Part shown: piece after piece, positions 25,925 to 36,080 of the stretch | How the letters are laid out: every line of letters starts with the position of its first letter | How positions within the stretch are numbered: the stretch's first letter is position 1 | Assembly (NCBI GenBank): GCA_022824005.1 | Contig: JAJEBG010000018.1 | Location: 1-45,335 of the forward strand | DNA: 45,335 bases | Reading direction: 5' to 3' | Source of the DNA: Paracoccaceae bacterium | GTDB lineage: Bacteria > Pseudomonadota > Alphaproteobacteria > Rhodobacterales > Rhodobacteraceae | Program-made: the position numbers and the translations under genes | The notes under the pieces: model-generated | What the model saw: the letters and a program-made list of their open reading frames with translations, nothing else | Told to the model about the DNA's origin: nothing | Databases searched by the model: none

Positions 25925-27853
25925 ATGAGCAAAGTGATTGGAATCGATCTCGGCACCACCAATTCCTGTGTCGCCATCATGGATGGTGCCAAACCTAAAG
26001 TTGTGGACAATGCCGAAGGGGCACGTACCACACCATCTGTGGTGGCCTTTACCGATAACGAACAATTGGTCGGCCAAGCCGCCAAAAGACAAGCCGTCAC
26101 CAACGCTGACAGTACCATCTTCGCGGTCAAGCGATTGATCGGTCGCCGCTTTGACGATCAAGTGATCACCAAAGACAAGGGAAAAATCCCTTACGAAATC
26201 GTCGATGGCGGCAACGGTGATGCTTGGGCAAAGGTGCGAGGCAAGAATTATTCGCCAAGCGAAATATCTGCCGCCATCCTGCAAAAAATGAAGGAAACCG
26301 CTGAAAGCTATCTCGGTGAGAATGTCTCGCAAGCGGTCATTACTGTTCCCGCCTATTTCAACGATGCGCAACGGCAAGCGACCAAGGATGCCGGTAAGAT
26401 CGCCGGCCTAGAAGTGCTGCGGATCATTAACGAACCCACGGCGGCAGCACTTGCGTACGGCTTAGACAAACAGGAATCGAAAACCATCGCCGTTTACGAC
26501 CTCGGTGGTGGCACCTTTGATATTACCATTCTCGAAATTGATGAAGGCTTGTTTGAAGTTAAATCCACCAATGGGGATACCCATCTTGGCGGCGAAGACT
26601 TTGATATGTTGATCGTTGAATATTTGGCCAAAGAGTTCAAGAAAGCCAACGGTGTCGATCTGACCAAAGACGTGATGGCCCTACAACGTTTGAAGGAATC
26701 GGCTGAAAAGGCCAAGATTGAACTGTCCTCAAGCCAAGAGACAGAAATCAATCAACCTTTTATCTCAATGGATCCCAATAGCGGGCAACCTTTGCACCTC
26801 GTCACCAAACTGACCCGTGCGACGCTCGAAAAATTAGTGGGCGGCTTGATCAAACAATCGCTGAAACCGTGTGCCGCGGCGTTAAAAGATGCGGGTATGA
26901 ACAAGACAAATATTGACGAAGTGGTGCTTGTCGGCGGCATGACGAGAATGCCTCGGGTGATTGAGGAAGTGTCCAATTTCTTTGGCAACAAACCCCATCA
27001 AGGCGTTAACCCTGACGAGGTCGTGGCTATGGGCGCGGCCATCCAAGCCGGCGTGCTGCGTGGTGATGTCAAAGATGTTGTTCTTTTGGATGTCACGCCT
27101 CTCTCCCTCGGTATTGAGACGCTCGGGGGCGTTTTCACCCGGCTGATTGAGCGCAACACGACCATTCCGACCAAGAAATCGCAGATTTTCTCGACCGCCG
27201 AGGACAATCAGAGCGCCGTCACTATTCGCGTCTTCCAAGGTGAACGCGAGATGGCCGAACATAATAAACTGTTGGGTCAATTCAACCTAGAAGAGATTCC
27301 ACCGGCCCCTCGGGGTGTGCCTCAGATTGAAGTTTCGTTTGATATCGACGCCAATGGGATCGTCTCGGTGACCGCCAAAGACAAAGGCACTGGAAAGGAA
27401 CATCAAATCACCATTCAAGCCTCCGGCGGATTGTCCGATGAAGACATTCAGAAAATGATGGATGATGCCGAAGCCAATGCTGAAGCCGACCGCGAACGCA
27501 AGGAATTGGTAGAAGTTCGAAACCAAGGGGAAGCCTTGGTTCACGCTACCCGTAAATCAATTGAGGAACATGGTGACAAGGTTGACCCGTCAACAATTGA
27601 AGCCATTGAGTTGGCTCTCGGGGCGCTAGAAAAAGAACTCGAATCGGATGAGACCCAGAAAATCAAATCGGCACTTCAGAATGTGACGGAGGCGGCGACG
27701 AAACTAGGTCAAGCCATCTATGAATCAGAGATGGCCGAGGCCAAGAAAAAGGCAGATGATGACAACGCAACTTCAGACGACGATGCTGAAGAAGTTGTGG
27801 ACGCCGATTTCACAGATGTCGACGAGGATGAATCCGCCGACGACAAAAAGTGA
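25925..27853 (+). CDS. dnaK: Chaperone DnaK (Hsp70)
   Basis: A full-length 642-residue Hsp70. The nucleotide-binding domain has [12 protein letters not shown] (6-17), [36 protein letters not shown] and [13 protein letters not shown]. The linker is [19 protein letters not shown], followed by the substrate-binding domain and lid. The tail is acidic and ends in DESADDKK; it lacks the exact EEVKD-like end of E. coli but matches alphaproteobacterial proteins. It folds and protects proteins with DnaJ and GrpE, both encoded in this window. The start follows an AAGGACGAAGGAT site. dnaJ follows 41 bases downstream, surely the same operon. Confidence 0.98.
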   Translation: MSKVIGIDLGTTNSCVAIMDGAKPKVVDNAEGARTTPSVVAFTDNEQLVGQAAKRQAVTNADSTIFAVKRLIGRRFDDQVITKDKGKIPYEIVDGGNGDAWAKVRGKNYSPSEISAAILQKMKETAESYLGENVSQAVITVPAYFNDAQRQATKDAGKIAGLEVLRIINEPTAAALAYGLDKQESKTIAVYDLGGGTFDITILEIDEGLFEVKSTNGDTHLGGEDFDMLIVEYLAKEFKKANGVDLTKDVMALQRLKESAEKAKIELSSSQETEINQPFISMDPNSGQPLHLVTKLTRATLEKLVGGLIKQSLKPCAAALKDAGMNKTNIDEVVLVGGMTRMPRVIEEVSNFFGNKPHQGVNPDEVVAMGAAIQAGVLRGDVKDVVLLDVTPLSLGIETLGGVFTRLIERNTTIPTKKSQIFSTAEDNQSAVTIRVFQGEREMAEHNKLLGQFNLEEIPPAPRGVPQIEVSFDIDANGIVSVTAKDKGTGKEHQITIQASGGLSDEDIQKMMDDAEANAEADRERKELVEVRNQGEALVHATRKSIEEHGDKVDPSTIEAIELALGALEKELESDETQKIKSALQNVTEAATKLGQAIYESEMAEAKKKADDDNATSDDDAEEVVDADFTDVDEDESADDKK

Positions 27854-27894
27854 TTTTTTGTTAAACCGGTCAATCAACTGAGGCACACGATAAT

Positions 27895-29019
27895 ATGGTG
27901 GCGGGTGACTATTATTCCACGCTTGGCGTCAGTCGGTCCGCTTCCGCCGATGAGATTAAGAAAGCGTATCGGCGTAAAGCTCGTACTCTTCACCCAGATC
28001 AAAACAAGAGCAATCCAAACGCTGAAGCCGAATTCAAGAAGGTGAATGAAGCCTACGATGTTCTGAAGGATCAAGAAAAGAAGAACCTTTACGACCAAGT
28101 GGGCCATGAAGGTTTCAATTCGGCCATGAGCGGCGGCGGGCAAGGGGCCAACCCGTTCAATTCAGCCTTTTCTGACATTTTTGACGACCTCTTTGGCAAT
28201 ATGTCGAGACAGAGCGGTCGCGGCCATGCTGATACCCGCGGCTCGGATTTGCGTTTTGACGTCTCCATTGATCTAGACGAGGCCTTCAGCGGTGTTGACA
28301 AACGCATTCTTGTTCCCACATCGGTCGCCTGCGAAGCCTGCAATGGGCAAGGGGCCGAAGGTGGGGCACAACCTTTGATATGTCCAACCTGCTCGGGTAC
28401 CGGCAAGGTTCGATCTCAGCAAGGTTTCTTTACCATCGAGAGAACCTGCCCCACCTGCAATGGACTAGGGAAGGTGATCCGTAATCCCTGTCGTCACTGC
28501 GGCGGGACGGGGCGAGTCAAGAAGAACCAGACTTTGGACGTCACCATTCCTGCTGGCGTCGAAACCGGGTCTCGTATTCGTCTTCGGGGCAAAGGAGAAG
28601 CGGGATTGCGGGGCGGTGAAAGCGGTGATCTCTATCTGTTTGTCAATGTTCGCGAGCATGATATTTTTCAACGCGAAGGCAAAAATCTGGGATGTACGGT
28701 GCCCGTCTCCATGGCCGAGGCGGCTCTTGGAGGCGAAGTTGAAATTCCGACCATCGACGGGAAACGTGCCAAAGTGAGGATCCCCGCCGGCAGTCAATCA
28801 GGAAAGCGTTTTCGGTTATCAGGGAAGGGCATGCCATCGGTTCGCTCCGCCGCCAGCGCCAAGGGGGATCTCTTCATCACTCTCTTCGTTGAAACGCCAA
28901 CCCATCTCAATGAAGAACAAAAAAAGTTGTTGCGTCAATTTGCCGAAATGCAAAAGGGCTCGCCCGATCGGGGTTTGGGGCGCAAGTTCAAGGGTTTTTG
29001 GGAAGACCTTAAGAATTAA
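27895..29019 (+). CDS. dnaJ: Chaperone DnaJ (Hsp40)
   Basis: A 374-residue type I DnaJ. The J domain (residues 4-70) carries the HPD motif in [10 protein letters not shown] that stimulates DnaK. A glycine-rich stretch with an [10 protein letters not shown] motif follows. The zinc domain (about 140-210) has four CxxCxGxG repeats: [24 protein letters not shown] and CRHCGGTG. The C-terminal substrate-binding domains complete it. The first codon is ATG 27895 ([13 protein letters not shown]). It is co-transcribed with dnaK. Confidence 0.97.
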   Translation: MVAGDYYSTLGVSRSASADEIKKAYRRKARTLHPDQNKSNPNAEAEFKKVNEAYDVLKDQEKKNLYDQVGHEGFNSAMSGGGQGANPFNSAFSDIFDDLFGNMSRQSGRGHADTRGSDLRFDVSIDLDEAFSGVDKRILVPTSVACEACNGQGAEGGAQPLICPTCSGTGKVRSQQGFFTIERTCPTCNGLGKVIRNPCRHCGGTGRVKKNQTLDVTIPAGVETGSRIRLRGKGEAGLRGGESGDLYLFVNVREHDIFQREGKNLGCTVPVSMAEAALGGEVEIPTIDGKRAKVRIPAGSQSGKRFRLSGKGMPSVRSAASAKGDLFITLFVETPTHLNEEQKKLLRQFAEMQKGSPDRGLGRKFKGFWEDLKN

Positions 29020-29095
29020 AGGTCAAGCCGGCGTCGAAACATTGATGAGATGAGATTGAAACCTTGACATCTTTCGCCTCAAATGAGTTGAACTG

Positions 29096-30028
29096 ATGAT
29101 TCTAATTTCCGAATTCATGGATGAAAAAACTGTCGAAAAACTTCGGCAGCATCAAGATGTCATCTACCGACCGGATCTTTTTGAACGCGATGAGGAGTTG
29201 TTCTCTCTCGTGGTCAATAGTACCGCCTTGATTGTTCGCAACCGCACTCGAGTCATATCATCTTTGCTAAAGGCCGCGCCCTCACTTGCCTGCGTTGGGC
29301 GGCTCGGTGTGGGATTAGATAACATTGATCTAGAAGCCTGTAGAAGACGGAAAATTACGGTCTATCCGGCCACCGGTGCCAATGACCGGAGTGTCGCGGA
29401 ATATGTCGTTTGTACCGCTGTTATGTTGCTGCGGCGAGCCTATTCGGTCAATGACAGAATGCAAAGAGGGGAGTGGCCACGAGAGGAATGCACTGGAGCT
29501 GAGGCGATGGGCAAGACTTTAGGATTGCTCGGATTGGGTGCCATTGGTCAACAGACCGCCCAACTCGCTGCATTGATGGGATTCTCTCCCATCGCTTATG
29601 ATCCATTTCTTCCTCAGGATTCCGATGCTTGGCGATGGGTTCGACAGGTTGATTTGCCGCAGCTCCTTGGCCAGTCGGATGTGATCAGTGTCCATGTGCC
29701 GCTCACCAAATCCACTCGGCATTTGCTGGGCGATAGGGAAATCAAACAGATCAAGAAGGGCGCGATGGTGATCAATACATCAAGGGGGGGCATTGTCGAT
29801 GAATCGGCTCTCATTGCCGCATGTCAGCAAGGCCATCTCGGTGGTTTTGCCCTTGACGTCTTCGACAATGAACCCCTCGACGGGATGCAGGGTCAAAGAT
29901 TTTGCCATCTTGACAATGTGATCTTAACGCCGCACATCGCCGGCGTGACCACTGAGTCGAATGAACGTGTGAGTGATCTGATTGCCACCAAGGTCATGGC
30001 TCACCTTGACAGTCTTGCTTCCACATGA
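29096..30028 (+). CDS. slcC: (S)-sulfolactate dehydrogenase-like D-2-hydroxyacid dehydrogenase
   Basis: 310 residues of the D-isomer 2-hydroxyacid dehydrogenase family. It has the NAD-binding GLLGLGAIGQQTAQ, catalytic Arg in VINTSRGGIVDES, Glu in DVFDNEPL and His in LTPHIAGVTTES. The beginning (ISEFMDE, then ALIVRNRT and VGRLGVGLDNIDLEACR) is close to sulfolactate dehydrogenases of the SlcC type rather than to SerA. Context agrees: the next two genes encode sulfopyruvate decarboxylase. It would oxidise (S)-sulfolactate to 3-sulfopyruvate. It starts 76 bases after dnaJ. If the specificity guess is wrong, it would be a phosphoglycerate dehydrogenase-like enzyme. Confidence 0.8.
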   Translation: MILISEFMDEKTVEKLRQHQDVIYRPDLFERDEELFSLVVNSTALIVRNRTRVISSLLKAAPSLACVGRLGVGLDNIDLEACRRRKITVYPATGANDRSVAEYVVCTAVMLLRRAYSVNDRMQRGEWPREECTGAEAMGKTLGLLGLGAIGQQTAQLAALMGFSPIAYDPFLPQDSDAWRWVRQVDLPQLLGQSDVISVHVPLTKSTRHLLGDREIKQIKKGAMVINTSRGGIVDESALIAACQQGHLGGFALDVFDNEPLDGMQGQRFCHLDNVILTPHIAGVTTESNERVSDLIATKVMAHLDSLAST

Positions 30029-30098
30029 TGGCAAAACAGGTATTGCCATATCACGTCCATTTGTTTTAGATGGGAAGTCTGACCATAGGGGGGAGTAT

Positions 30099-30605
30099 AT
30101 GGCCACAGCCACAGATCAAAAAATCGTCGATAGCCTTGCCCGTTGTGGTGTGGGCTTTCTCACATCCGTGCCCTGCAAACAGTTGGCCGGTGTGATTGAG
30201 TTGGCGGATAAATCCGATCAATTCATGCATGTGCCATGCAATAAGGAAGATGAGGGAATGGGGCTCTGTGCCGGTGCCTACATGGGCGGGAGGCAATCGT
30301 GCATTATCATGCAGAACACTGCATTGGGCGTGGTTGTAAATACCCTTGCCACCTTGATCCAATTTTATCACATTCCCCTACCTATGTTAATTAGCTATCG
30401 AGGAGAGATCGGTGAAAAGGTCGCTTGCCAAGTTGAAATGGCGCTACATACCAAGGCCATATTGGACCAGCTCCATATCCCAACTTACCATTTTTCCGAT
30501 AGCCGAGATGTGCAAAGACTCGACGGAATCTTGACACACGCCCAGATGTCTCGGAAACCGATAGCCGTTTTAACTGACGCGACCTTTTGGAGGTCGGCAC
30601 AATGA
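30099..30605 (+). CDS. comD: Sulfopyruvate decarboxylase alpha subunit (TPP N-half)
   Basis: A 168-residue TPP-enzyme N-terminal (Pyr) half. It has the pattern of ComD: VGFLTSVPCKQLAGVIE, HVPCNKEDEGMGLCAGAYMGG with the activating glutamate, QNTALGVVVNTLATL, and LISYRGEIGEK. With ComE it decarboxylates 3-sulfopyruvate to sulfoacetaldehyde. The start is the ATG at 30099, with GGGGGGAG just upstream; the frame is open further up but that part overlaps non-coding leader. Its stop overlaps the comE start as ATGA, so the two subunits are made together. It follows slcC by 70 bases. Confidence 0.88.
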   Translation: MATATDQKIVDSLARCGVGFLTSVPCKQLAGVIELADKSDQFMHVPCNKEDEGMGLCAGAYMGGRQSCIIMQNTALGVVVNTLATLIQFYHIPLPMLISYRGEIGEKVACQVEMALHTKAILDQLHIPTYHFSDSRDVQRLDGILTHAQMSRKPIAVLTDATFWRSAQ

Positions 30606-31159
30606 TCCGCTATGAACTCTTAAAATCCATTCTGCCCATCATTCGTGACCATCTTGTGGTATGCAACATCGGCGCGCCCTCTCAGGAACTCTATGCGCTT
30701 GATGATCAGGAAACCAATTTCTACATGCTTGGGACAATGGGTTTATGCTCTTCAATTGGTTTTGGTCTGGCCCTTGCGCAGGAGAAAACCGTCATCGCCA
30801 TTGATGGTGATGGATCGGTCTTGACCAACCTCGCGACACTAAGCACGATTGGCAATCATCAAGCGGATAACTTTATTCTGCTGATTGTCGACAATGGGAG
30901 TTATGGCTCAACAGGAGATCAGCCCACCTATACGAGCGGGCGAACGTCACTCGCGAAGGTCGCCGCCGCTTGTGGGTGCGAAAATACGGCCAGCGTGCCC
31001 GCCGAAAACGTCGGCGAGGTTTTGCGAGAAGCGATCGCGATGCGACGCCAATCGGTGATTATCGCCGAATGTCAATCGGGTAATGTTGATGTTCCGGTGA
31101 TTGACCTTGATCCTGTCAACATTATTGAGAGATTCAAGACACAGATTCAAGACATCTGA
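30602..31159 (+). CDS. comE: Sulfopyruvate decarboxylase beta subunit (TPP C-half)
   Basis: A 185-residue TPP-binding half. The cofactor motif begins GDGSVLTNLATLSTIGN, continues with the Mg/pyrophosphate segment, and is followed by LLIVDNGSYGSTGDQPTY, typical of ComE and phosphonopyruvate decarboxylases. The ATG at 30602 lies behind TTTGGAGG and overlaps the comD stop. The sulfoacetaldehyde formed would need Xsc, or a sulfoacetaldehyde oxidising or reducing enzyme, none of which is in this window. In marine bacteria this route serves the breakdown of sulfolactate and dihydroxypropanesulfonate. Specificity for sulfopyruvate over phosphonopyruvate is inferred from the slcC neighbour and the two-subunit form. 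Confidence 0.87.
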   Translation: MIRYELLKSILPIIRDHLVVCNIGAPSQELYALDDQETNFYMLGTMGLCSSIGFGLALAQEKTVIAIDGDGSVLTNLATLSTIGNHQADNFILLIVDNGSYGSTGDQPTYTSGRTSLAKVAAACGCENTASVPAENVGEVLREAIAMRRQSVIIAECQSGNVDVPVIDLDPVNIIERFKTQIQDI

Positions 31160-31404
31160 GTCGAACGGGCCTTTCACCATCTTTGGCATGATCATCGGTT
31201 ATTTCTGTGACCGAATAGAGCGTCATCCCATCGGTTGCAAATGAATTTGATGTTGGCCAGACCTCGCCGAGGATCAAACAACATCATCAAGAATTAGAGG
31301 TTCTGCGGCGACAACTCAACGTGCACCAAGTAAAATGAGACTGGAATGAAGCCCTTTGCCTACCTATGATGCCTTTTGAACGGTCACAAACAAGGAGTTA
31401 AGCC

Positions 31405-34107
31405 ATAAGCCAGAACGTCAACAGTCCCATGATGGAGCAATACCAAAGGATTAAAGATCAGCATCCAGACTCTCTACTGTTTTACAGAATGGGTGACTTT
31501 TATGAGCTCTTCTTTAACGACGCGGTGTTGGCCTCTGACGCTCTGGACATTGTCCTTTCCAAACGTGGCAAAAAAGAGGGGCAAAACATCCCAATGTGCG
31601 GTGTCCCTGTATTGAGTGCCGACAAATACTTGCAAACGCTCATTCGGAAAGGGTTCCGGGTGGCGGTCTGTGAGCAAACCGAGGACGCGTCGGAAGCCAA
31701 GAAGCGAGGGGCAAGATCGGTGGTGGCAAGAGATGTCGTGCGCATCCTTACACCCGGCACCTTGACCGAAGACTCGTTACTTGATGCCAGGCGCCATAAT
31801 TTCCTTGCCGCCATCGCGCAAGTCAGGGAGGATATTGCCCTTGCTTGGAGCGACATTTCCATTGGCAGTATCCAAGTTACATGTTGCACCGTTGAAAATT
31901 TGCATGTCCAACTAGCGCGTGTGACGCCAAATGAAATCTTGTATTCAGAAAATATTGGCAGCAAGATTAAGGACATCGTTGATGGCGGCGAGGCCACGTC
32001 GATGCCTCTTGCCCCGATGCACTTCGCAAGCAACACAGCCGAACGGCGGCTTTGTGAGTTGTATGGTGTGAGAGAATTGTCCGCCTATGGAGACTTTTCA
32101 CGCGCCGAACTCAGTGCTCTTGGTGCCATCATCTCCTATCTTGATGTCACTCAGAAGCGCCAACACCTGAACTTGCGCCCACCAGTCCAAGAACGCATCA
32201 ATGACACAATACAAATTGATGCATCGACTCGTCAAAGCCTCGAAATTTCAACCACATCGTCGGGACATCGGGGGACATCTCTTTTGAGTGTGATCGACAA
32301 TACCCGCACCGCGGCGGGCGGGCGTTTATTGCAATCAAGAATGAACGCTCCCTCGACAGATCTAGATACGATCACTCAACGACAAAATGAGTTGGCTTGT
32401 TTTTTGGCACAACCGGAATGGCGTCAAAAAGTACGCAAAGAGTTGCAGAAACTACCTGACCTTAACCGATCTTTAAGCCGATTGTCGCTGTGCCGTGGTG
32501 GACCCCGCGACTTGGCGGCGTTGCACCATGGTCTTGCAAGTGCCGTAACAATCCGCCAACTTTTGATGGAAATGGGTCAGAATGATGCCAAAGACCATCC
32601 AAGTCTAGTGGGTGATTCTGGTCATTTTTTTGCTCTGGATAGCTCACGGGCCAAACTTTCAGGATTTGAGTCTGTGCTTGAAACTCTCGAAAGAGCGATC
32701 GAAAGCGAACCTCCGCCCTTCTTGCGTGATGGCGGTTTCGTGCGGGAAGGTTACTCAGAAGAACTTGATGAGGAGCGACGTTTGCACGACCGGGGACGGT
32801 CACAGATTCCCAAAATGCAGTCCGAATATATAACCGAGACCGGTATCGCGTCTCTGAAGATTAGGAAAAATAATGTCTTGGGCTATTTTATTGAAGTCCC
32901 AAATACCGCAGCCGCCAAGTTGATGACGGAGCCTCTTTCAAAAACCTATACGCATCGACAAACTGTGGCGAGTGCGATGCGCTTTACAACAGAACAGTTG
33001 GCCGCGGTCGAGTCTCGACTCCTTAATGCCTCGAGTGCCGCGCTGGAAATCGAAACCAAGATATTCAATGACCTCTCGGCGATGGTGCTAAACCAGTTTG
33101 AGTTCATTTCGGAAACCGCCAAAGGTTTAGCCGAAATTGATGTTGCCTCTTCGCTGGCTGAACTTGCAGAAAAGAGGGATTGGCAACGCCCCATCATTGA
33201 CCACAGCAGTGTTCTCAACATTCGTGGCGGCCGACACCCGGTTGTCGAGGAGTCATTGAAGGACGATGGTGCCAAGGCTTTTGTGGCTAATGATTGTCAC
33301 CTTGCCGAAATTGACAAATGCCCACGAATTCGTCTCGTCACCGGCCCCAACATGGCGGGAAAATCAACCTATTTGCGGCAGAATGCCTTAATTGTCATTC
33401 TCGCTCAGGCTGGCGCCTTTGTGCCGGCCGAGATGGCTCATATTGGCATGGTTTCCCAAATCTTTTCCAGAGTAGGGGCCTCTGACGAGCTGGCTCGAGG
33501 TCGCTCGACGTTCATGGTGGAAATGGTCGAAACCGCGACTATTTTGCACCAAGCGGGCCCCGGGGCTCTGGTGATTCTTGACGAAATCGGGAGGGGAACC
33601 GCGACCTATGATGGGCTATCCATCGCGTGGGCCACACTCGAACATTTGCATGAAGTCAACCGCTGCCGAGCCTTGTTCGCGACGCATTACCACGAACTCA
33701 CACAGCTCACCAACCGCCTCTCTAGAATGTCCAACTCAACCGTGTCGGTTCGAGAATGGGAAAACGACATCGTGTTTCTGTATGAGGTCAAGGACGGCGC
33801 GGCTGAACGTTCTTATGGCGTGCAGGTCGCAAAACTTGCCGGGATGCCGGACCTTGCGGTGGCACGCGCCCAAGAGATCCTAAATTCTCTTGAAACCGAC
33901 GAGCAGCAAGCGGCCGGAAAAACCGCCGCGCTCATGGATGATTTGCCGCTTTTTGTGGCCGCTCAAGAGAGCGTATCTCAACAAACAAAAAAGATGACGC
34001 AGTCTCTCCAAGACCGTCTAGATAACATTAACCCTGATGAGCTCAGTCCGCGAGACGCTCTATCCATACTTTATGATCTCAAAAAGTTGTTGCGTGAAGA
34101 ACACTGA
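31405..34107 (+). CDS. mutS: DNA mismatch repair protein MutS
   Basis: A full-length MutS (892 residues from ATG 31429; 900 if it starts at 31405). The mismatch-reading Phe-x-Glu lies in YRMGDFYELFF. The clamp and lever domains follow. The ATPase has TGPNMAGKST (about 638-647), DEIGRGTATYDG (about 717-728) and FATHYHELTQL. It detects mismatches and recruits MutL. The start is unusual. A perfect AAGGAG (31392-31397) sits 7 bases before an in-frame ATA at 31405, while the first ATG (31429) has no site. Family members usually have a longer N-terminus, so a rare AUA start (or a mutated ATG) is plausible. I give the longer form. Confidence 0.95.
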   Translation: MSQNVNSPMMEQYQRIKDQHPDSLLFYRMGDFYELFFNDAVLASDALDIVLSKRGKKEGQNIPMCGVPVLSADKYLQTLIRKGFRVAVCEQTEDASEAKKRGARSVVARDVVRILTPGTLTEDSLLDARRHNFLAAIAQVREDIALAWSDISIGSIQVTCCTVENLHVQLARVTPNEILYSENIGSKIKDIVDGGEATSMPLAPMHFASNTAERRLCELYGVRELSAYGDFSRAELSALGAIISYLDVTQKRQHLNLRPPVQERINDTIQIDASTRQSLEISTTSSGHRGTSLLSVIDNTRTAAGGRLLQSRMNAPSTDLDTITQRQNELACFLAQPEWRQKVRKELQKLPDLNRSLSRLSLCRGGPRDLAALHHGLASAVTIRQLLMEMGQNDAKDHPSLVGDSGHFFALDSSRAKLSGFESVLETLERAIESEPPPFLRDGGFVREGYSEELDEERRLHDRGRSQIPKMQSEYITETGIASLKIRKNNVLGYFIEVPNTAAAKLMTEPLSKTYTHRQTVASAMRFTTEQLAAVESRLLNASSAALEIETKIFNDLSAMVLNQFEFISETAKGLAEIDVASSLAELAEKRDWQRPIIDHSSVLNIRGGRHPVVEESLKDDGAKAFVANDCHLAEIDKCPRIRLVTGPNMAGKSTYLRQNALIVILAQAGAFVPAEMAHIGMVSQIFSRVGASDELARGRSTFMVEMVETATILHQAGPGALVILDEIGRGTATYDGLSIAWATLEHLHEVNRCRALFATHYHELTQLTNRLSRMSNSTVSVREWENDIVFLYEVKDGAAERSYGVQVAKLAGMPDLAVARAQEILNSLETDEQQAAGKTAALMDDLPLFVAAQESVSQQTKKMTQSLQDRLDNINPDELSPRDALSILYDLKKLLREEH

Positions 34108-34155
34108 CATGAACGGACTTTGTTGCCTCTCGTCCGCATGCCTGGGTGGACTCAT

Positions 34156-34800
34156 CTAATCATTCTGACTCGGTGATCCTGATGACACCGCCACCTGTGC
34201 TGGGCGCAACAGACGGTCATGGATGGTAAAGCCTTCGGTCATCACACTGACGATTTGACCCGCTGGCACATCTTCGGTGGGCGTTTGAAACATCGCCTCG
34301 TGGAGTTTTGAATCAAAGGATTCGCCCTTCTGGGGGGCCACCACTTGCACTCCGTGTTTACCAAAGGCATTCAGCAGTTCTTTGAGTGTCAACTCTATAC
34401 CTTCCATAACACTCGACTGGGATTCCTTTTGATTCTCCTCAATTGTGGCGAGAGCCCTCTTTAGATTGTCATAGACCGGCAAGAGATCGCGGGCCAACCG
34501 CGTTTGCTGGTATCGCGCCACATCCTTGACATCACGGTCGGCTCGACGACGGATATTTTCAGCTTCCGCGAGGGCCCGCATCCACTTGTCGCGAAGCTCA
34601 TCAAAATTCTTTTGCGTCAACTCCGAGATGTCACCTTCGGTCCTCTCACTATCCTTTTCTTGCCCGCTGCCGTTTTCGGTTTCCTTCGCCTCGGTCTCCG
34701 ATTCCGTCGTCTCCGTTAATTCCGGCTGGCCTTTTGCCTCCCCCGAATCCTGATGCGGTTGGCTCTCTTCTTGCGTATGTTGTTCACCCTTGTCTTGCAT
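34156..34800 (-). CDS. grpE: Nucleotide exchange factor GrpE
   Basis: A 214-residue GrpE. An acidic, Gln/Glu-rich disordered head (about 1-60) is followed by the dimerising helix (ELRDKWMRALAEAENIRRRA) and a beta domain with GVQVVAPQKGESFDSKLHEAM and EGFTIHDRLLRPAQVAVS. It releases ADP from DnaK. It lies 18 bases after hrcA on the minus strand, the usual alphaproteobacterial hrcA-grpE pair. It converges with mutS across a 48-base gap. Confidence 0.95.
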   Translation of the reverse strand: MQDKGEQHTQEESQPHQDSGEAKGQPELTETTESETEAKETENGSGQEKDSERTEGDISELTQKNFDELRDKWMRALAEAENIRRRADRDVKDVARYQQTRLARDLLPVYDNLKRALATIEENQKESQSSVMEGIELTLKELLNAFGKHGVQVVAPQKGESFDSKLHEAMFQTPTEDVPAGQIVSVMTEGFTIHDRLLRPAQVAVSSGSPSQND

Positions 34801-34818
34801 GCCTCGGCTTATCTCCCA

Positions 34819-35895
34819 TTATGGCTGTTTGGTCACCAGTTTACCGACCAGTTGGGCGGTGTAATCAACGATCGGCACAATGCGCCCGTAATTAAGCCTT
34901 GTGGGACCAATCACACCGACCGCGCCAACAATTTTTTGATCGTTGTTCATATAGGGTGAAATGACGAGAGTGGAACCCGTCAAGGAAAAAAGTTTATTTT
35001 CCGATCCAATAAATATCTTCACACCTTCGCTGTCCTCAACGAATTGGAGAAAATCGGCGATATCACGTTTGCGTTCAAGATCATCGAAGAGTTCACGGAT
35101 TCGATCAAGATCAATGCCTGTCTCCTTGCCATCCAGAAGGTTCGAGCGCCCTTTCACGATGAGTCTTTCACCATAGTTCTGATCGTCAGAGTCTTCCCAC
35201 ACGGCGAGTCCGTCTTCCACCAATTGTGATGCCAGACGGTCAATCTCAGCTTTCCTTTGTTTGATTTCCTTTTCGATAATCCGCATGAGTTCACCAATTG
35301 ACCGGCCGGCCGCCACAGAGTTCACAAAGTTGGCCGCCTGCTGCATTGACGATGGAGTCTGGCCGTTCGGGGGACAAAACACTCGGTTTTCGACGCGACC
35401 ATCGGAGGTCACGAGAACCACCAACGCGCGGTCAGGGGCTAGGGACACAAACTCCACGTGACGGATGGGCGATGCAGATTTAGGTGCCAAGACCAAACTG
35501 GCACTGCGTGTGAGTTTCGACAATAGGGTTCCAGCTCGTCCGAGCTTCTCAGTTACCTGTTCGTTCTCGTTTGTCGCGATGGAATCCAGCAAACTCCGTT
35601 CGTCTTCTTCGACCTTGTTGATTTCAAGATACTCGTCAACAAAAAGCCGCAAGCCAAGTTCAGTTGGAACGCGACCTGAAGATACATGCGGACTCGTCAG
35701 CAGACCGAGATATTCCAAATCCTGCATCGCGTTGCGAATGGTCGCTGATGATAATTTGATGTCGAGCTCACGGCTGAGGGGGCGCGAGCCCACCGGATGG
35801 CCGCTTTGCAGATACATTTCCACGAGAGTTTGAAACACATCGCGGTTGCGGCTGCTTAAATCCACCGAGTCTGCCACAGTTTGTTTGCCTGACAT
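34819..35895 (-). CDS. hrcA: Heat-inducible transcription repressor HrcA
   Basis: A 358-residue HrcA. The N-terminal winged helix carries SGHPVGSRPLSRELDIKLSS and ATIRNAMQDLEYLGLLTSPH, followed by a GAF-like and dimerisation region and the closing LNYGRIVPIVDYTAQLVGK. It represses chaperone operons by binding CIRCE inverted repeats. None is visible in front of dnaK, grpE or hrcA in this window; the likely target is groESL elsewhere. It is divergent from rph with 185 bases between them, and co-oriented with grpE. Confidence 0.95.
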   Translation of the reverse strand: MSGKQTVADSVDLSSRNRDVFQTLVEMYLQSGHPVGSRPLSRELDIKLSSATIRNAMQDLEYLGLLTSPHVSSGRVPTELGLRLFVDEYLEINKVEEDERSLLDSIATNENEQVTEKLGRAGTLLSKLTRSASLVLAPKSASPIRHVEFVSLAPDRALVVLVTSDGRVENRVFCPPNGQTPSSMQQAANFVNSVAAGRSIGELMRIIEKEIKQRKAEIDRLASQLVEDGLAVWEDSDDQNYGERLIVKGRSNLLDGKETGIDLDRIRELFDDLERKRDIADFLQFVEDSEGVKIFIGSENKLFSLTGSTLVISPYMNNDQKIVGAVGVIGPTRLNYGRIVPIVDYTAQLVGKLVTKQP

Positions 35896-36080
35896 CGTCC
35901 TCTCACGCGGTTTTCGTCTGTCAATCGCAAGACTTTAATTCATTCAGTAGTTTGACTCAATCGTTCGTTGGAAAGCAATTTATGACTCGGTTCTTCATTC
36001 TCGTTCTGACTATACATAGCGGTCGCAAGTGATTATGATTTGGCGAAACAAGGTCGTTTGGTAAGTTTGGAAGGTTCATC

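Noticed and set aside
25781-26377. Minus-strand frame of 198 codons
   Set aside because: Antisense of dnaK, running across its promoter.
31270-31338. Short helical frame before mutS (RIKQHHQELEVLRRQLNVHQ), like a DUF465-type peptide
   Set aside because: No in-frame start codon and a stop shortly upstream; too short to support a gene or a remnant.
31500-32036. Minus-strand frame of 178 codons
   Set aside because: Antisense of mutS.
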